This document shows, in pieces, positions 1-6,996 of a stretch of 47,386 bases of DNA (position 1 is the stretch's first letter; each line of letters starts with the position of its first letter). A model generated the notes under the pieces. That model was not told where the DNA came from. It saw nothing but the letters and a program-made list of their open reading frames with translations, and ran no database searches. The translations under genes were made by a program, and so were the position numbers. Origin of the DNA: Azospirillum sp. CAG:239 (GTDB lineage Bacteria; Pseudomonadota; Alphaproteobacteria; RF32; CAG-239); the NCBI GenBank assembly GCA_000436375.1, contig FR885480.1, positions 3,987 through 51,372 on the forward strand, given 5' to 3'.

Positions 1-192
1 GAAGAGCGTCTGATGAATATTGAAATGGCTCTGGCCAATCAGGAGCGGATGCTTGACGATTTGAACCAGGTGGTTATCGAACAGGGAAAAATTATTGACC
101 TGCTGCAAAAGCAAAGCCAGTATCTGCTGGCGCATATGGATGAAGAAACGGTCAAACCGTTAAGCGAAGAAACTCCGCCGCCGCATTATTAA
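1..192 (+). CDS. slyX: SlyX family protein, 3' part
   Basis: The frame is open from the first base and ends at a TAA, giving 63 residues; the start lies outside the window. The translation is a short amphipathic helix rich in Glu, Gln and Leu, including MALANQERMLDDLNQVVIEQ and the stretch KIIDLLQKQSQYL, and it ends in a Pro-Pro-Pro-His-Tyr tail. This coiled coil followed by a PPPHY-like end is the hallmark of SlyX, a small protein of unknown biochemical role. It is followed after 12 bases by the next gene, so the two may be cotranscribed. Confidence 0.85.
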   Translation, partial: EERLMNIEMALANQERMLDDLNQVVIEQGKIIDLLQKQSQYLLAHMDEETVKPLSEETPPPHY

Positions 193-204
193 AAAGGAGA
201 GAAA

Positions 205-861
205 ATGGAACTTGACGCCTTATATAAGCTGACGCACGGGTTGTATATTCTCGGCGCGGCGGACAACGGTCGGCCGGTCGGCTCGGTGGTTGACGCCGTT
301 ATGCAGGTTGCCAACAAACCGGTGGTCATTGCCTTGTCCTGCAATAATCAGAGCTACACCAAAGAATGTATTGAACGAACCGGCGTTTTCGGGCTGTCGG
401 TTCTCTGCAAAGGCGTCGATCCGTTTGTAATTGCAAATTTCGGCTTTCAGTCGAGCCGGAGTATTGATAAATGGGAAAATGTCGATTATTGTATCAGAGA
501 CGGCGTGCCTTATCTGAACGACAATATTGCGACAGTCAGGTGTAAAGTTCTGCAGAGTATCAAATATGACAGCAATACGTTGTTTATTGCCGAGGTTCAG
601 GACTGTGCAAACGGCAAAAGCTGCGAGCCGCTGACATATATGGACTACCGCAGCTATTTCAAAGATGAGGTTATAAAACGTTTTAACGAAGTCAAACAGC
701 AAAAGGAGAAAAAAATGGCTGAAGATAAAAACGAGGGTAAACACTGGGTTTGTACCGTGTGCGGTTATGTTTACGACGGCGAAATTCCGTTTGAAGATCT
801 GCCCGACGACTGGGTTTGCCCGTTGTGCGGCGTTGACAAGAGCTTTTTTGAATTGCAGTAA
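205..861 (+). CDS. Flavin reductase-rubredoxin fusion (high molecular weight rubredoxin type)
   Basis: Two domains are visible in 218 residues. Residues 1-160 resemble the FMN-binding flavin reductase-like fold (the start [13 protein letters not shown] and the [11 protein letters not shown] stretch). A Lys/Glu linker at about 162-178 leads to a C-terminal rubredoxin with two iron-binding knuckles, [10 protein letters not shown] and CPLCG. Fusions of this type (Hrb in acetogens, flavoredoxin-rubredoxin proteins elsewhere) pass electrons from NAD(P)H to flavodiiron oxygen or NO reductases or to peroxide-reducing proteins; which partner applies here is unknown. A good ribosome binding site (AAAAAGGAGA) precedes the ATG. 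It ends at a shared bidirectional terminator. Confidence 0.88.
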   Translation: MELDALYKLTHGLYILGAADNGRPVGSVVDAVMQVANKPVVIALSCNNQSYTKECIERTGVFGLSVLCKGVDPFVIANFGFQSSRSIDKWENVDYCIRDGVPYLNDNIATVRCKVLQSIKYDSNTLFIAEVQDCANGKSCEPLTYMDYRSYFKDEVIKRFNEVKQQKEKKMAEDKNEGKHWVCTVCGYVYDGEIPFEDLPDDWVCPLCGVDKSFFELQ

Positions 862-862
862 G

Positions 863-895
863 AAAAAATCCCCGGCCAAAACCGGGGATTTTTAT
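863..895. terminator. Bidirectional Rho-independent terminator
   Basis: AAATCCCCGG and CCGGGGATTT form a perfect 10-bp stem around a CCAAAA loop, with A and T runs outside. It sits between the convergent flavin reductase-rubredoxin and histidine phosphatase genes and can serve both strands. Confidence 0.9.
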
Positions 896-1488
896 TAATT
901 GAGAAAACCGACGAATTTCCAACGGTTGTTGTCGTTGTCATATTGCAAATGGATAATTGCGCCGTTGGGAATGTCCGGCTGTTCGACGTTCAGCGCCATC
1001 AGCGTCTGCGACAACGTAATGCCGTGGCCGGAAACGGCGATATTCTGGTAGTCCGGATTCTGTGCATATTCGTTCAAGGCCTTGAAGACCCGTTTTTGGA
1101 CGTCGCGTTTGCTCTCGCCGTTTTCAAAATGAATGTCGATGTATTTCGGATCGGCGCTGCGCCACTGGCGGTACAAGTCGCCGAACTTCTGCTGCGCTTT
1201 GGTATAGTGCAGGCCTTCGGCAATGCCGACGTTGACTTCGGTAAAACGGTCGTCATACTGAAGCGGAACCTTAATCATTTTGGAAACGATGGAACCGGTT
1301 TGTTTGGCCCGGCGGAGCGGCGAAGAAACGACGATTTCGATTTTTTTGTCCTGTAGAAGACTGGCGGCGTTGTGCGCCTCGTCAATACCCTGGTTAGTCA
1401 GAACAGAATTGTTGGTATGCCCCTGAATGCGGCCTTCCAGATTATACGAACTCTGTCCGTGACGAAAAATGTAAAAGTTTTTTACCAT
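895..1488 (-). CDS. Histidine phosphatase family protein (phosphoglycerate mutase-like)
   Basis: This 197-residue protein has the phosphohistidine motif RHGQSSYN at residues 9-16, a SSPLRRAKQT segment and a second-histidine motif AVSGHGIT, so the catalytic set of the branch 1 histidine phosphatases looks intact. Members include cofactor-dependent phosphoglycerate mutases, alpha-ribazole phosphatase and broad phosphatases. At under 200 residues it is too short for a typical glycolytic GpmA, so a small-molecule phosphatase is more likely. It has no signal peptide and should be cytoplasmic. Its own promoter lies just upstream. Confidence 0.85.
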   Translation of the reverse strand: MVKNFYIFRHGQSSYNLEGRIQGHTNNSVLTNQGIDEAHNAASLLQDKKIEIVVSSPLRRAKQTGSIVSKMIKVPLQYDDRFTEVNVGIAEGLHYTKAQQKFGDLYRQWRSADPKYIDIHFENGESKRDVQKRVFKALNEYAQNPDYQNIAVSGHGITLSQTLMALNVEQPDIPNGAIIHLQYDNDNNRWKFVGFLN

Positions 1489-1524
1489 TTTCTATCCCCG
1501 GAATTGTTGATGTGGAATGCCTGT

Positions 1525-1553
1525 ACTATAGCCGAATTTTTTCGAAAAATCAA
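1525..1553 (-). promoter_or_regulatory. Sigma-70-like promoter for the histidine phosphatase gene
   Basis: Read on the minus strand, TTGATT (1548-1553) and TATAGT (1525-1530) are separated by 17 bases and lie about 40 bases before the start codon at 1488. Confidence 0.6.
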
Positions 1554-1556
1554 GCT

Positions 1557-2741
1557 TTAGTTCCTGTCTTCGAGTTTTAAACGGCGGGCCAGCGGCGCCA
1601 GCGTTTTGCCCTGAAACAAAACAGAGATGATGACCAGGAAGAAGATGAGGTTGAACAAAAACTGCGAATTGGGGAATCTTTCCATCAGCGGGTAGGTGGC
1701 CAGAATAATCGGTACGGCGCCTTTCAGTCCGGCCCAGCTGATGAAAAGTTTTTCGTTGAGCGTATAACCGCTTTTGAACAGACAAATGAAGACGGCGGCA
1801 GGGCGGGCGACAAACATCAGCGCCAGCGAGCAGGCAAAGCTGACCAGCATGATGCCGTTGAATTCGTGGGGGTTGACGAGCAGTCCGAGGATGAGGAACA
1901 TGCCGATTTGCATAATCCAGGCCAGCGAATCCTGAAAACGAATCAAATGGCGGCGATACATGAAGGGCGTGTTGCCGAGAACGATGCCGCAGAGGTAAAC
2001 GGCCAGAAAGCCGTTGCCGTGCAGCAGCTGAGTCAGGCTGAATGTAACCAGAACAACGCCGACTCCGAAAACGGGATAGAGCCCCTGATAGACCAGACAC
2101 CATTTCTGCAGAAAACGGCCGACGCCGAAACCGACGGCCAGGCCGAGCCCGAGACCGATGGCCATTTGCAGCACAAAGTCGGAGAGCATGACGGCGGCAG
2201 AATAAGAATCGGCGGTTAAAATGGTTATGGCGCCCATGGAAAGCAAAACGGCCATCGGGTCGTTGCTGCCGGATTCGAATTCGAGAATAGGTTTGAGCCC
2301 GGTTTTGAGATGCATGCCGCTGGTGCGCATGATGGCGAAAACTGCCGGTGCGTCGGTGGAAGAAACAATAACGCTCAGGAGCAGCGCAACTTCAAAGGAG
2401 AGGCCGATAAGATAATAGGCGCAGACAAACAGGAAAAAGGCGGTCAGAAACACGCCGGCCGTGGACAGTACGGAACCGCGCATGACAACGGGTTTGACTT
2501 CGTTCCATTTGGTTTCCAGTCCGCCGGAAAAAAGAATGAAAGTCAGGGCGACGGTGCCGATGTAGTTGCTGAGGCGGGCGTTGGAAAACTGGATTTTACC
2601 GACGCCGTCGGTACCGGCCAGCATGCCGATGCCCAAAAACAGCAATAAGCCCGGAATGCCGAAACGGTCGGAAATACGGTTGGCAAAAATACTGACAATC
2701 AGCAGAAAGCCGGCTATTCCCATCAGCCAATCGAGTGTCAT
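1557..2741 (-). CDS. CPA1-type cation/proton antiporter (NhaP2/CvrA-like membrane domain)
   Basis: The 394-residue protein is almost entirely hydrophobic, with about 11-12 membrane helices. It carries the CPA1 transport core motif: STDAPAVFAIMR, followed by ESGSNDPMAVLL, where the Asp of NDP is the expected ion-binding acid. The sequence is closest to the K+/H+ or Na+/H+ antiporters NhaP2/CvrA. Those usually have about 570 residues with a C-terminal TrkA_C/RCK regulatory region. This protein stops right after the last helix, so that cytoplasmic regulatory part is absent. Its likely role is pH and cation homeostasis at the inner membrane. It is transcribed divergently from the peroxiredoxin gene. 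Confidence 0.85.
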   Translation of the reverse strand: MTLDWLMGIAGFLLIVSIFANRISDRFGIPGLLLFLGIGMLAGTDGVGKIQFSNARLSNYIGTVALTFILFSGGLETKWNEVKPVVMRGSVLSTAGVFLTAFFLFVCAYYLIGLSFEVALLLSVIVSSTDAPAVFAIMRTSGMHLKTGLKPILEFESGSNDPMAVLLSMGAITILTADSYSAAVMLSDFVLQMAIGLGLGLAVGFGVGRFLQKWCLVYQGLYPVFGVGVVLVTFSLTQLLHGNGFLAVYLCGIVLGNTPFMYRRHLIRFQDSLAWIMQIGMFLILGLLVNPHEFNGIMLVSFACSLALMFVARPAAVFICLFKSGYTLNEKLFISWAGLKGAVPIILATYPLMERFPNSQFLFNLIFFLVIISVLFQGKTLAPLARRLKLEDRN

Positions 2742-2785
2742 TTGGTTATCCTTATGATTTTTAAATTGTAAAAAACGGCCGTCCG

Positions 2786-2813
2786 TTGAAACCCTTATCT
2801 TAAGTAATATATT
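2786..2813 (+). promoter_or_regulatory. Sigma-70-like promoter for the peroxiredoxin gene
   Basis: TTGAAA (2786-2791) and TATATT (2808-2813) are 16 bases apart. The peroxiredoxin start codon follows about 40 bases downstream, preceded by an AAAGGGAGAAG ribosome binding site. Confidence 0.6.
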
Positions 2814-2853
2814 TTATGTAAATTAAAATTAGGTAAATTAAAGGGAGAAGAAA

Positions 2854-3579
2854 ATGTCTGACAAGGAAACGGTTTGCACCTGCGGCGACGATGCGGAGAC
2901 GATACCGCAGGCGGCGCTTTATAATCCCATGCCGCTGATTGGCGATGATGCGCCGGCTTTTAAGGCGGAAACGACGATGGGACCGGTAAAGTTTCCCGAA
3001 GACTATAAAGGGAAATGGGTAATTCTGTTTTCTCATCCGGCCGATTTTACGCCGGTCTGCACCTCGGAGATTGCAATGTTTTCGACTTATGCCGACGAGT
3101 TCAAAAAACTTGATACCGAACTGCTCGGCGTTTCGGTTGATTCAGTCAGTTCGCATTTGGCATGGCTGAAGGAAATTGAAGATAATATCGAGTTTAAGGG
3201 ACATAAGGACTTTAAGATAACGTTTCCGATTATTGCGGATTTGAGCATGGAAGTTGCCAAGAAGTACGGCATGATTCAACCGCACTCCAGCAATACCAAA
3301 ACCGTTCGCTCAGTCTTCTTTATAGATCCGGAGGGAAAAATCCGCGCCTCGATCATGTATCCGATGTCTAACGGGCGGAATTTGGACGAGATTAAGCGTA
3401 TTTTGATTGCTATGCAGACGACGGACGAGAAACATGTTTCGACGCCGGCAAACTGGAATCCCGGCGACGAGGTGGTGGCGGCTGCGCCGATGACGATGGA
3501 GGAGCTGAAAAAACGCGCGGAAGAAAAGGGCAGTAACTGCGAAACATGGTTTTTCTGCCTGAAAAATATCGCCCATTAA
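2854..3579 (+). CDS. Peroxiredoxin, Prx6-fold with C-terminal C-x5-C
   Basis: A thioredoxin-fold peroxidase of 241 residues. The peroxidatic motif is HPADFTPVCTSE, with the essential Thr and Cys present, and a long Prx6-type C-terminal domain follows (NWNPGDEVVAAAP). Near the C-terminus it has two further cysteines in the pattern CETWFFC. The archaeal Prx6-fold enzyme of Aeropyrum pernix uses a similar C-x5-C pair for resolution, so a 2-Cys mechanism is plausible rather than true 1-Cys. A short N-terminal extension holds two more cysteines (VCTC). The role is reduction of hydrogen peroxide or organic peroxides in the cytoplasm. No dedicated reductase is adjacent, though the rubredoxin fusion is nearby. 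Confidence 0.92.
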   Translation: MSDKETVCTCGDDAETIPQAALYNPMPLIGDDAPAFKAETTMGPVKFPEDYKGKWVILFSHPADFTPVCTSEIAMFSTYADEFKKLDTELLGVSVDSVSSHLAWLKEIEDNIEFKGHKDFKITFPIIADLSMEVAKKYGMIQPHSSNTKTVRSVFFIDPEGKIRASIMYPMSNGRNLDEIKRILIAMQTTDEKHVSTPANWNPGDEVVAAAPMTMEELKKRAEEKGSNCETWFFCLKNIAH

Positions 3580-3604
3580 GCCGGGGAAAGTGTGTGTATG
3601 CAGA

Positions 3605-3632
3605 AAGAGAGCCTTTGGCTCTCTTTTTTTTT
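3605..3632 (+). terminator. Rho-independent terminator of the peroxiredoxin gene
   Basis: AGAGAGCC pairs with GGCTCTCT around a TTT loop and is followed by a run of T residues, 25 bases after the peroxiredoxin stop codon. Confidence 0.88.
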
Positions 3633-3663
3633 GTGACAAAAATAAAAGAAGATTCAAGAACTG

Positions 3664-3692
3664 TTGACTTTTGTTGCAATCCGCGCTATATT
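3664..3692 (+). promoter_or_regulatory. Strong sigma-70-like promoter for the Cys-rich protein gene
   Basis: TTGACT (3664-3669) and TATATT (3687-3692) are separated by exactly 17 bases. Transcription would start near 3699, leaving a leader of about 190 bases before the start codon at 3888. Confidence 0.7.
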
Positions 3693-3698
3693 ATCCCT

Positions 3699-3887
3699 AG
3701 GTGTGGATGTTATGCCGCGGCGGAGAACCGCCTGCGGGTATGTGCAGATATTTAAGGATAAGCGCGGAGATTAGCCGTCTTCCGTTTTAGCTGTCCCTGT
3801 TTCGTCTTGTCTTGCCCGTCTTTCCCATATCTCCTCACCTGTCCGCCCTGCGGGCTTTGGTGTCAACATTTGTCGTGAGGTGATACT
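3699..3887 (+). promoter_or_regulatory. Long structured 5' leader with possible ribosome-site occlusion
   Basis: This stretch has no credible gene. It contains a GC-rich hairpin (3715-3723 with 3728-3737, AGAA loop, one bulge), then a pyrimidine-rich segment, then GCCC-TGC-GGGC (3845-3855). CCTCAC (3833-3838) can pair with GTGAGG (3875-3880), which overlaps the GAGGTGA ribosome binding site of the Cys-rich gene. The arrangement could hide or expose the ribosome site, as in a thermometer or attenuator. This is read from base pairing by eye; no known riboswitch class was recognised. Confidence 0.4.
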
Positions 3888-5267
3888 ATGAAGAAATCCG
3901 TTTTACTGTTCTCTTTGCTCTCGGGAACTGCGCTTATGTTCCCCAAGCTAACTATTGCCTCCGGCTTTCCTCTAACACACACAGGCACACCCGAACCAAA
4001 GCCCGCCTTTCAGTTTGAACAACTCGACAAGGCTTATAAGACCGCCGGCGTCTGTTTTCTCGGGGTCGGCGACTGCGGCGGCGAAAGCAATTATGCGACC
4101 GGCGGCAGCGGCGAAAGTTATGACATGGACACTGTCCGCCAGTGTCAAAACGAAGGTTTCGTTTCCTCATGCGCTTCCGGCTGGCGCCCTTTGGTCGGCG
4201 GCGACTGTCCCTATAACCCCAATTACAAAACCTGCTGCCAATCCGCCTGTCCTGCGAACTCATCCCCCGACTGTACGGGAGAGGACGTCGGCGAAGACGG
4301 ATGCGGCTATACCTGCAAAAAGTGCTGTTCCGACACGTGTCCTTCGGGTTCTAAAAACTATACCGGTTCCGTTGCCTCAACCACGGAATGCGGCACAACC
4401 TGTTACAACTGCAACAGTGCCTGTCCGAGCGGCAGCAGCACGTCTTATTCCGGCACGGCGGTCGGCACCAACGAGTGCGGCCAAAGCTGCAAGAAATGCG
4501 ACAGTTCATGTCCGTCGGGCTATACCTCATCGGCAACATCCGAATGTTATGACACCACGACGAACGAATGCGGCAACACCTGTTACAGGGCCAAGGACTG
4601 TGATCCGTGCCCGGGATATTATGACTGCGGCGGCAGCTGGCAGTATTGTGAAGGAAGCGTCTGTTCGGCAGACAGTTCCCGTTGCAGCACATACTGCGAA
4701 AGCGACCACTTTCCGTATTCCTGCGGCAGCGATTACGGTCCCTGTTACGGTGACTACCGCAACGGTTACTGTTCGGTTTCCTGCGACAAGATTGAAACCG
4801 ATCCGTGTGCCGGCACCAGCTGTCCGAGCGGTGTAAGCTGCGGTTCCCTAGGCTGCGCAAGTTATTCATCGTCGACGTCCTGCTGTTCTTCCGTCTGCAC
4901 GTCCTGCAATCAGGAGACGGCCGACCCCTGCGCCAGCGTTACCGGGCTCAGCTGCGGTTCCCTGGGCTGTGCTTCCTACGGTTCCTGCGGCGAATGTACC
5001 GAGTGCAAGGCAAATCCTGACTGCAATGTGACATCAATGAGCTGTCAGTATGGCTGCGCCAGTACCAACAGCTGCGGAAAGTGTACGGAGTGTAAGGGCA
5101 ATCCGGATTGTGATGTAGTGTCAAAAACGTGCAAATGCGCATGTTCTCAAACGAACTCCTGCGGCAAGTGTGTCAAATGTGCTTTTATAACGAGTACACC
5201 GGTATATCATCCTGTTAATGGCATGTATATGTATTCAAAAGAGTGTCAGGATGATAATGCACTTTAG
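3888..5267 (+). CDS. Secreted cysteine-rich repeat protein, function unknown
   Basis: Residues 1-25 are a Sec signal peptide (MKK, hydrophobic core, TIASG). The mature part of about 435 residues contains 64 cysteines, all after residue 55. Two repeat types are visible. About residues 115-230 hold copies of a unit like C-PSGS-x-SYSGTAVGTNECGQSCKKC. The C-terminal third repeats SCGSLGCASY and then TNSCGKCTECKGNPDC. Such spacing suggests disulfide-stapled small domains in the periplasm or on the surface, comparable in style to eukaryotic EGF or adhesin repeats, but I recognise no named family. It ends without a membrane anchor. Its stop codon overlaps that of the convergent umuC gene. Confidence 0.85.
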   Translation: MKKSVLLFSLLSGTALMFPKLTIASGFPLTHTGTPEPKPAFQFEQLDKAYKTAGVCFLGVGDCGGESNYATGGSGESYDMDTVRQCQNEGFVSSCASGWRPLVGGDCPYNPNYKTCCQSACPANSSPDCTGEDVGEDGCGYTCKKCCSDTCPSGSKNYTGSVASTTECGTTCYNCNSACPSGSSTSYSGTAVGTNECGQSCKKCDSSCPSGYTSSATSECYDTTTNECGNTCYRAKDCDPCPGYYDCGGSWQYCEGSVCSADSSRCSTYCESDHFPYSCGSDYGPCYGDYRNGYCSVSCDKIETDPCAGTSCPSGVSCGSLGCASYSSSTSCCSSVCTSCNQETADPCASVTGLSCGSLGCASYGSCGECTECKANPDCNVTSMSCQYGCASTNSCGKCTECKGNPDCDVVSKTCKCACSQTNSCGKCVKCAFITSTPVYHPVNGMYMYSKECQDDNAL

Positions 5268-6508
5268 TGTACAAGCGGCAGGTCGTTCCATGAAGTGGTG
5301 TAAGAGGCGCTTTTGAATTCGCGTTTGACGTAGTGTCTGACGCCGGCGTTCTGGGTGCCGAAGTAGAGGGTTTTGCGGCCGAGTTTACGGTTGACGGCGT
5401 CGACGGCTTTCATCAGTTTCGTATCTTTGGCGCGTTCGGTTTCGGAAACCAGAAAATCTTTCTGCGGCGTGTCGGCGCTTTCAATTTCTGTCAGCATGAT
5501 ACCGGCGCGTTTGTAGTAGAATTCGGGACGATAGATATTTTTAAGGCCTTCAATCATGGCTTTGGTAAATTTGGCGGTGTGGCAGGTGGCTTCTTTCAGG
5601 CTGACCAGTCTTGAATTGCTGTAGCGTTGTTCGCGAAAGCGGTTGGTGGCGATGAAGACGACAATGCCTCTGGCCAGGCCGTTTTGTTCGCGGAGGCGCA
5701 GGCAGGCGCTGTCAACAAATTCGGAAATGATTTTTTTTAGGTTTTCGAAGCTGTTGATTTCGGTTTCAAAACTACGGGAGCAAAGAATGCTTTTTTGAAG
5801 TTTGGCGTCTTCAAGCTCAATGCAGGAAATGCCGTTCAGTTCCTGCTGGGTCTTTTCGGTCAGAATGCCAAAACTCCGGCGAATCAGCGCGCGCGGCGCG
5901 GCAGCCAGTTCGGCAGCGGTAAAGATGCCCATGAAATTGAGCTTTTTGACCAGTTTGCGGCCGACGCCCCAGACATTGCCGACATCAAGCTTTTGGAGCG
6001 CGGCGGCAATATCGCCCGGTTCGGTCAAAATGCAGATTTTGCCGGCAGTTTGCTTTTTTGCGATTTCGCCGGCAATTTTGCAGAGGGTTTTGGTGGCGGC
6101 AGCGCCGACAGAAACCGAAATGCCGGTCTGTTTCATAACGGCATTGCGAATCATCAGGGTCATGTGTTGCAGGTTTTCCCGGTCGTCAACTTCGGTAAAA
6201 GCCTCGTCAATCGAATAAATTTCAATTTTGCCGAAGTAGCTTTCAATCAGCCGCATGACGCGTTTGGACATGTCGGCGTAGAGTTCGTAGTTGGAAGACA
6301 GCGCTATGCCGCCGGCGGCCTTGAACATTTTTTCAATTTTGAAATAGGGGGCGCACATCGGGATACCGAGTGCCTTGGCTTCATATGAACGGGAGACGAC
6401 GCAGCCGTCATTGTTGGACAATACGACGACAGGACGGTTTTTCAGCCGCGGCTGGAAGGCTTTTTCGCAGGAGACGAAAAAGTTGTCGCAGTCGATGAGC
6501 AGGTACAT
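5264..6508 (-). CDS. umuC: Error-prone DNA polymerase V catalytic subunit UmuC
   Basis: A Y-family polymerase of 414 residues. The palm carboxylates appear in LIDCDNFFVSCE near the N-terminus and in YSIDEAFTEV. A helix-hairpin-helix segment (VGNVWGVGRKLVKKL) follows, and the C-terminus keeps the family-specific KREFKSASYTTSWNDLP. I take the ATG at 6508, which begins the conserved MYLLIDCDNFF, rather than an in-frame ATG 13 codons upstream that lies inside umuD. The gene starts two bases after the umuD stop, so the two are translationally coupled in a SOS-controlled operon. Pol V carries out translesion synthesis with UmuD' as accessory dimer. Confidence 0.95.
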   Translation of the reverse strand: MYLLIDCDNFFVSCEKAFQPRLKNRPVVVLSNNDGCVVSRSYEAKALGIPMCAPYFKIEKMFKAAGGIALSSNYELYADMSKRVMRLIESYFGKIEIYSIDEAFTEVDDRENLQHMTLMIRNAVMKQTGISVSVGAAATKTLCKIAGEIAKKQTAGKICILTEPGDIAAALQKLDVGNVWGVGRKLVKKLNFMGIFTAAELAAAPRALIRRSFGILTEKTQQELNGISCIELEDAKLQKSILCSRSFETEINSFENLKKIISEFVDSACLRLREQNGLARGIVVFIATNRFREQRYSNSRLVSLKEATCHTAKFTKAMIEGLKNIYRPEFYYKRAGIMLTEIESADTPQKDFLVSETERAKDTKLMKAVDAVNRKLGRKTLYFGTQNAGVRHYVKREFKSASYTTSWNDLPLVH

Positions 6509-6510
6509 GG

Positions 6511-6861
6511 TCAGATTTTCCGGATTACCGAGGTTACGACTCCCCAAACCGAAAAGCGGTCTTTACGGCTGAGACGGTAGGGCGGGGTGCGGCCGTCCTC
6601 GCCGAGCAGAAAGGTGCTGCCTTCGTGTGAGCGAAAACGTCGGGCGGTAAGTTCGCCGTTGAGTTCGGCGACAATCAGGCGGCGGTCGGCGGCGGGCAGG
6701 GAGCGGTCGACGACCAGAATGTCACCGTTGAAAATGCCGGCGTTTTTGAGGGCGTCGCCCTGCATTTTCATAAAGTAGGTGGCGACGGGATGACTGATCA
6801 GAAAGCGGTTAAGGTCAAGGCTGTTTTCAACGTAATCGCAAGCGGGGGAACCGAAAGACAT
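6511..6861 (-). CDS. umuD: Pre-truncated UmuD' without protease residues
   Basis: The 116-residue product aligns with E. coli UmuD from its self-cleavage site onward. Here it runs MSFGSPACDYVENSLDLN, against GFPSPAADYVEQRIDLN in E. coli UmuD'. The initiator Met sits at the position of Cys24, the residue before the scissile bond. The nucleophile position (GDSM, Ser60) is GDAL here (Ala37), and the Lys97 position is Arg74 in GELTARRF. A TAG four codons upstream in frame and an AGGAG ribosome site fix the start, so no N-terminal arm is encoded. It should act directly as the active UmuD' accessory subunit of Pol V without RecA-stimulated self-cleavage. It forms an operon with umuC. Confidence 0.93.
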   Translation of the reverse strand: MSFGSPACDYVENSLDLNRFLISHPVATYFMKMQGDALKNAGIFNGDILVVDRSLPAADRRLIVAELNGELTARRFRSHEGSTFLLGEDGRTPPYRLSRKDRFSVWGVVTSVIRKI

Positions 6862-6880
6862 GGCAGACTCCTAAAATTTT

Positions 6881-6895
6881 GTTCTTATTTTGTTC
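6881..6895. promoter_or_regulatory. LexA (SOS) box, GTTC-N7-GTTC
   Basis: GTTC at 6881-6884 and GTTC at 6892-6895 are separated by seven bases. This is the direct-repeat operator recognised by alphaproteobacterial LexA. It lies between the umuD promoter -10 element and the start codon, where a bound repressor would block transcription. Confidence 0.88.
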
Positions 6896-6897
6896 TT

Positions 6898-6925
6898 ATA
6901 TTACGGCGTCGTTTTAAGATTGCAA
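6898..6925 (-). promoter_or_regulatory. umuD'-umuC promoter
   Basis: On the minus strand TTGCAA (6920-6925) and TAATAT (6898-6903) are 16 bases apart. The LexA box begins two bases downstream of the -10 element, so the operator covers the transcription start. Confidence 0.7.
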
Positions 6926-6996
6926 CAAAAATTTCTTAGCAAAATGCAATTTTTGAATTATATTGGGTGCAGTGTTTGAAATAAGGAGATTTTGAC

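Noticed and set aside
3546..3755. Small plus-strand frame over the peroxiredoxin end
   Set aside because: It runs through a strong terminator and then through the next promoter, and has no ribosome site.
4015..4836. 273-residue frame inside the Cys-rich gene
   Set aside because: It is an alternative frame of the repeat DNA and its Ala/Thr/Arg-rich product lacks any signal or motif.
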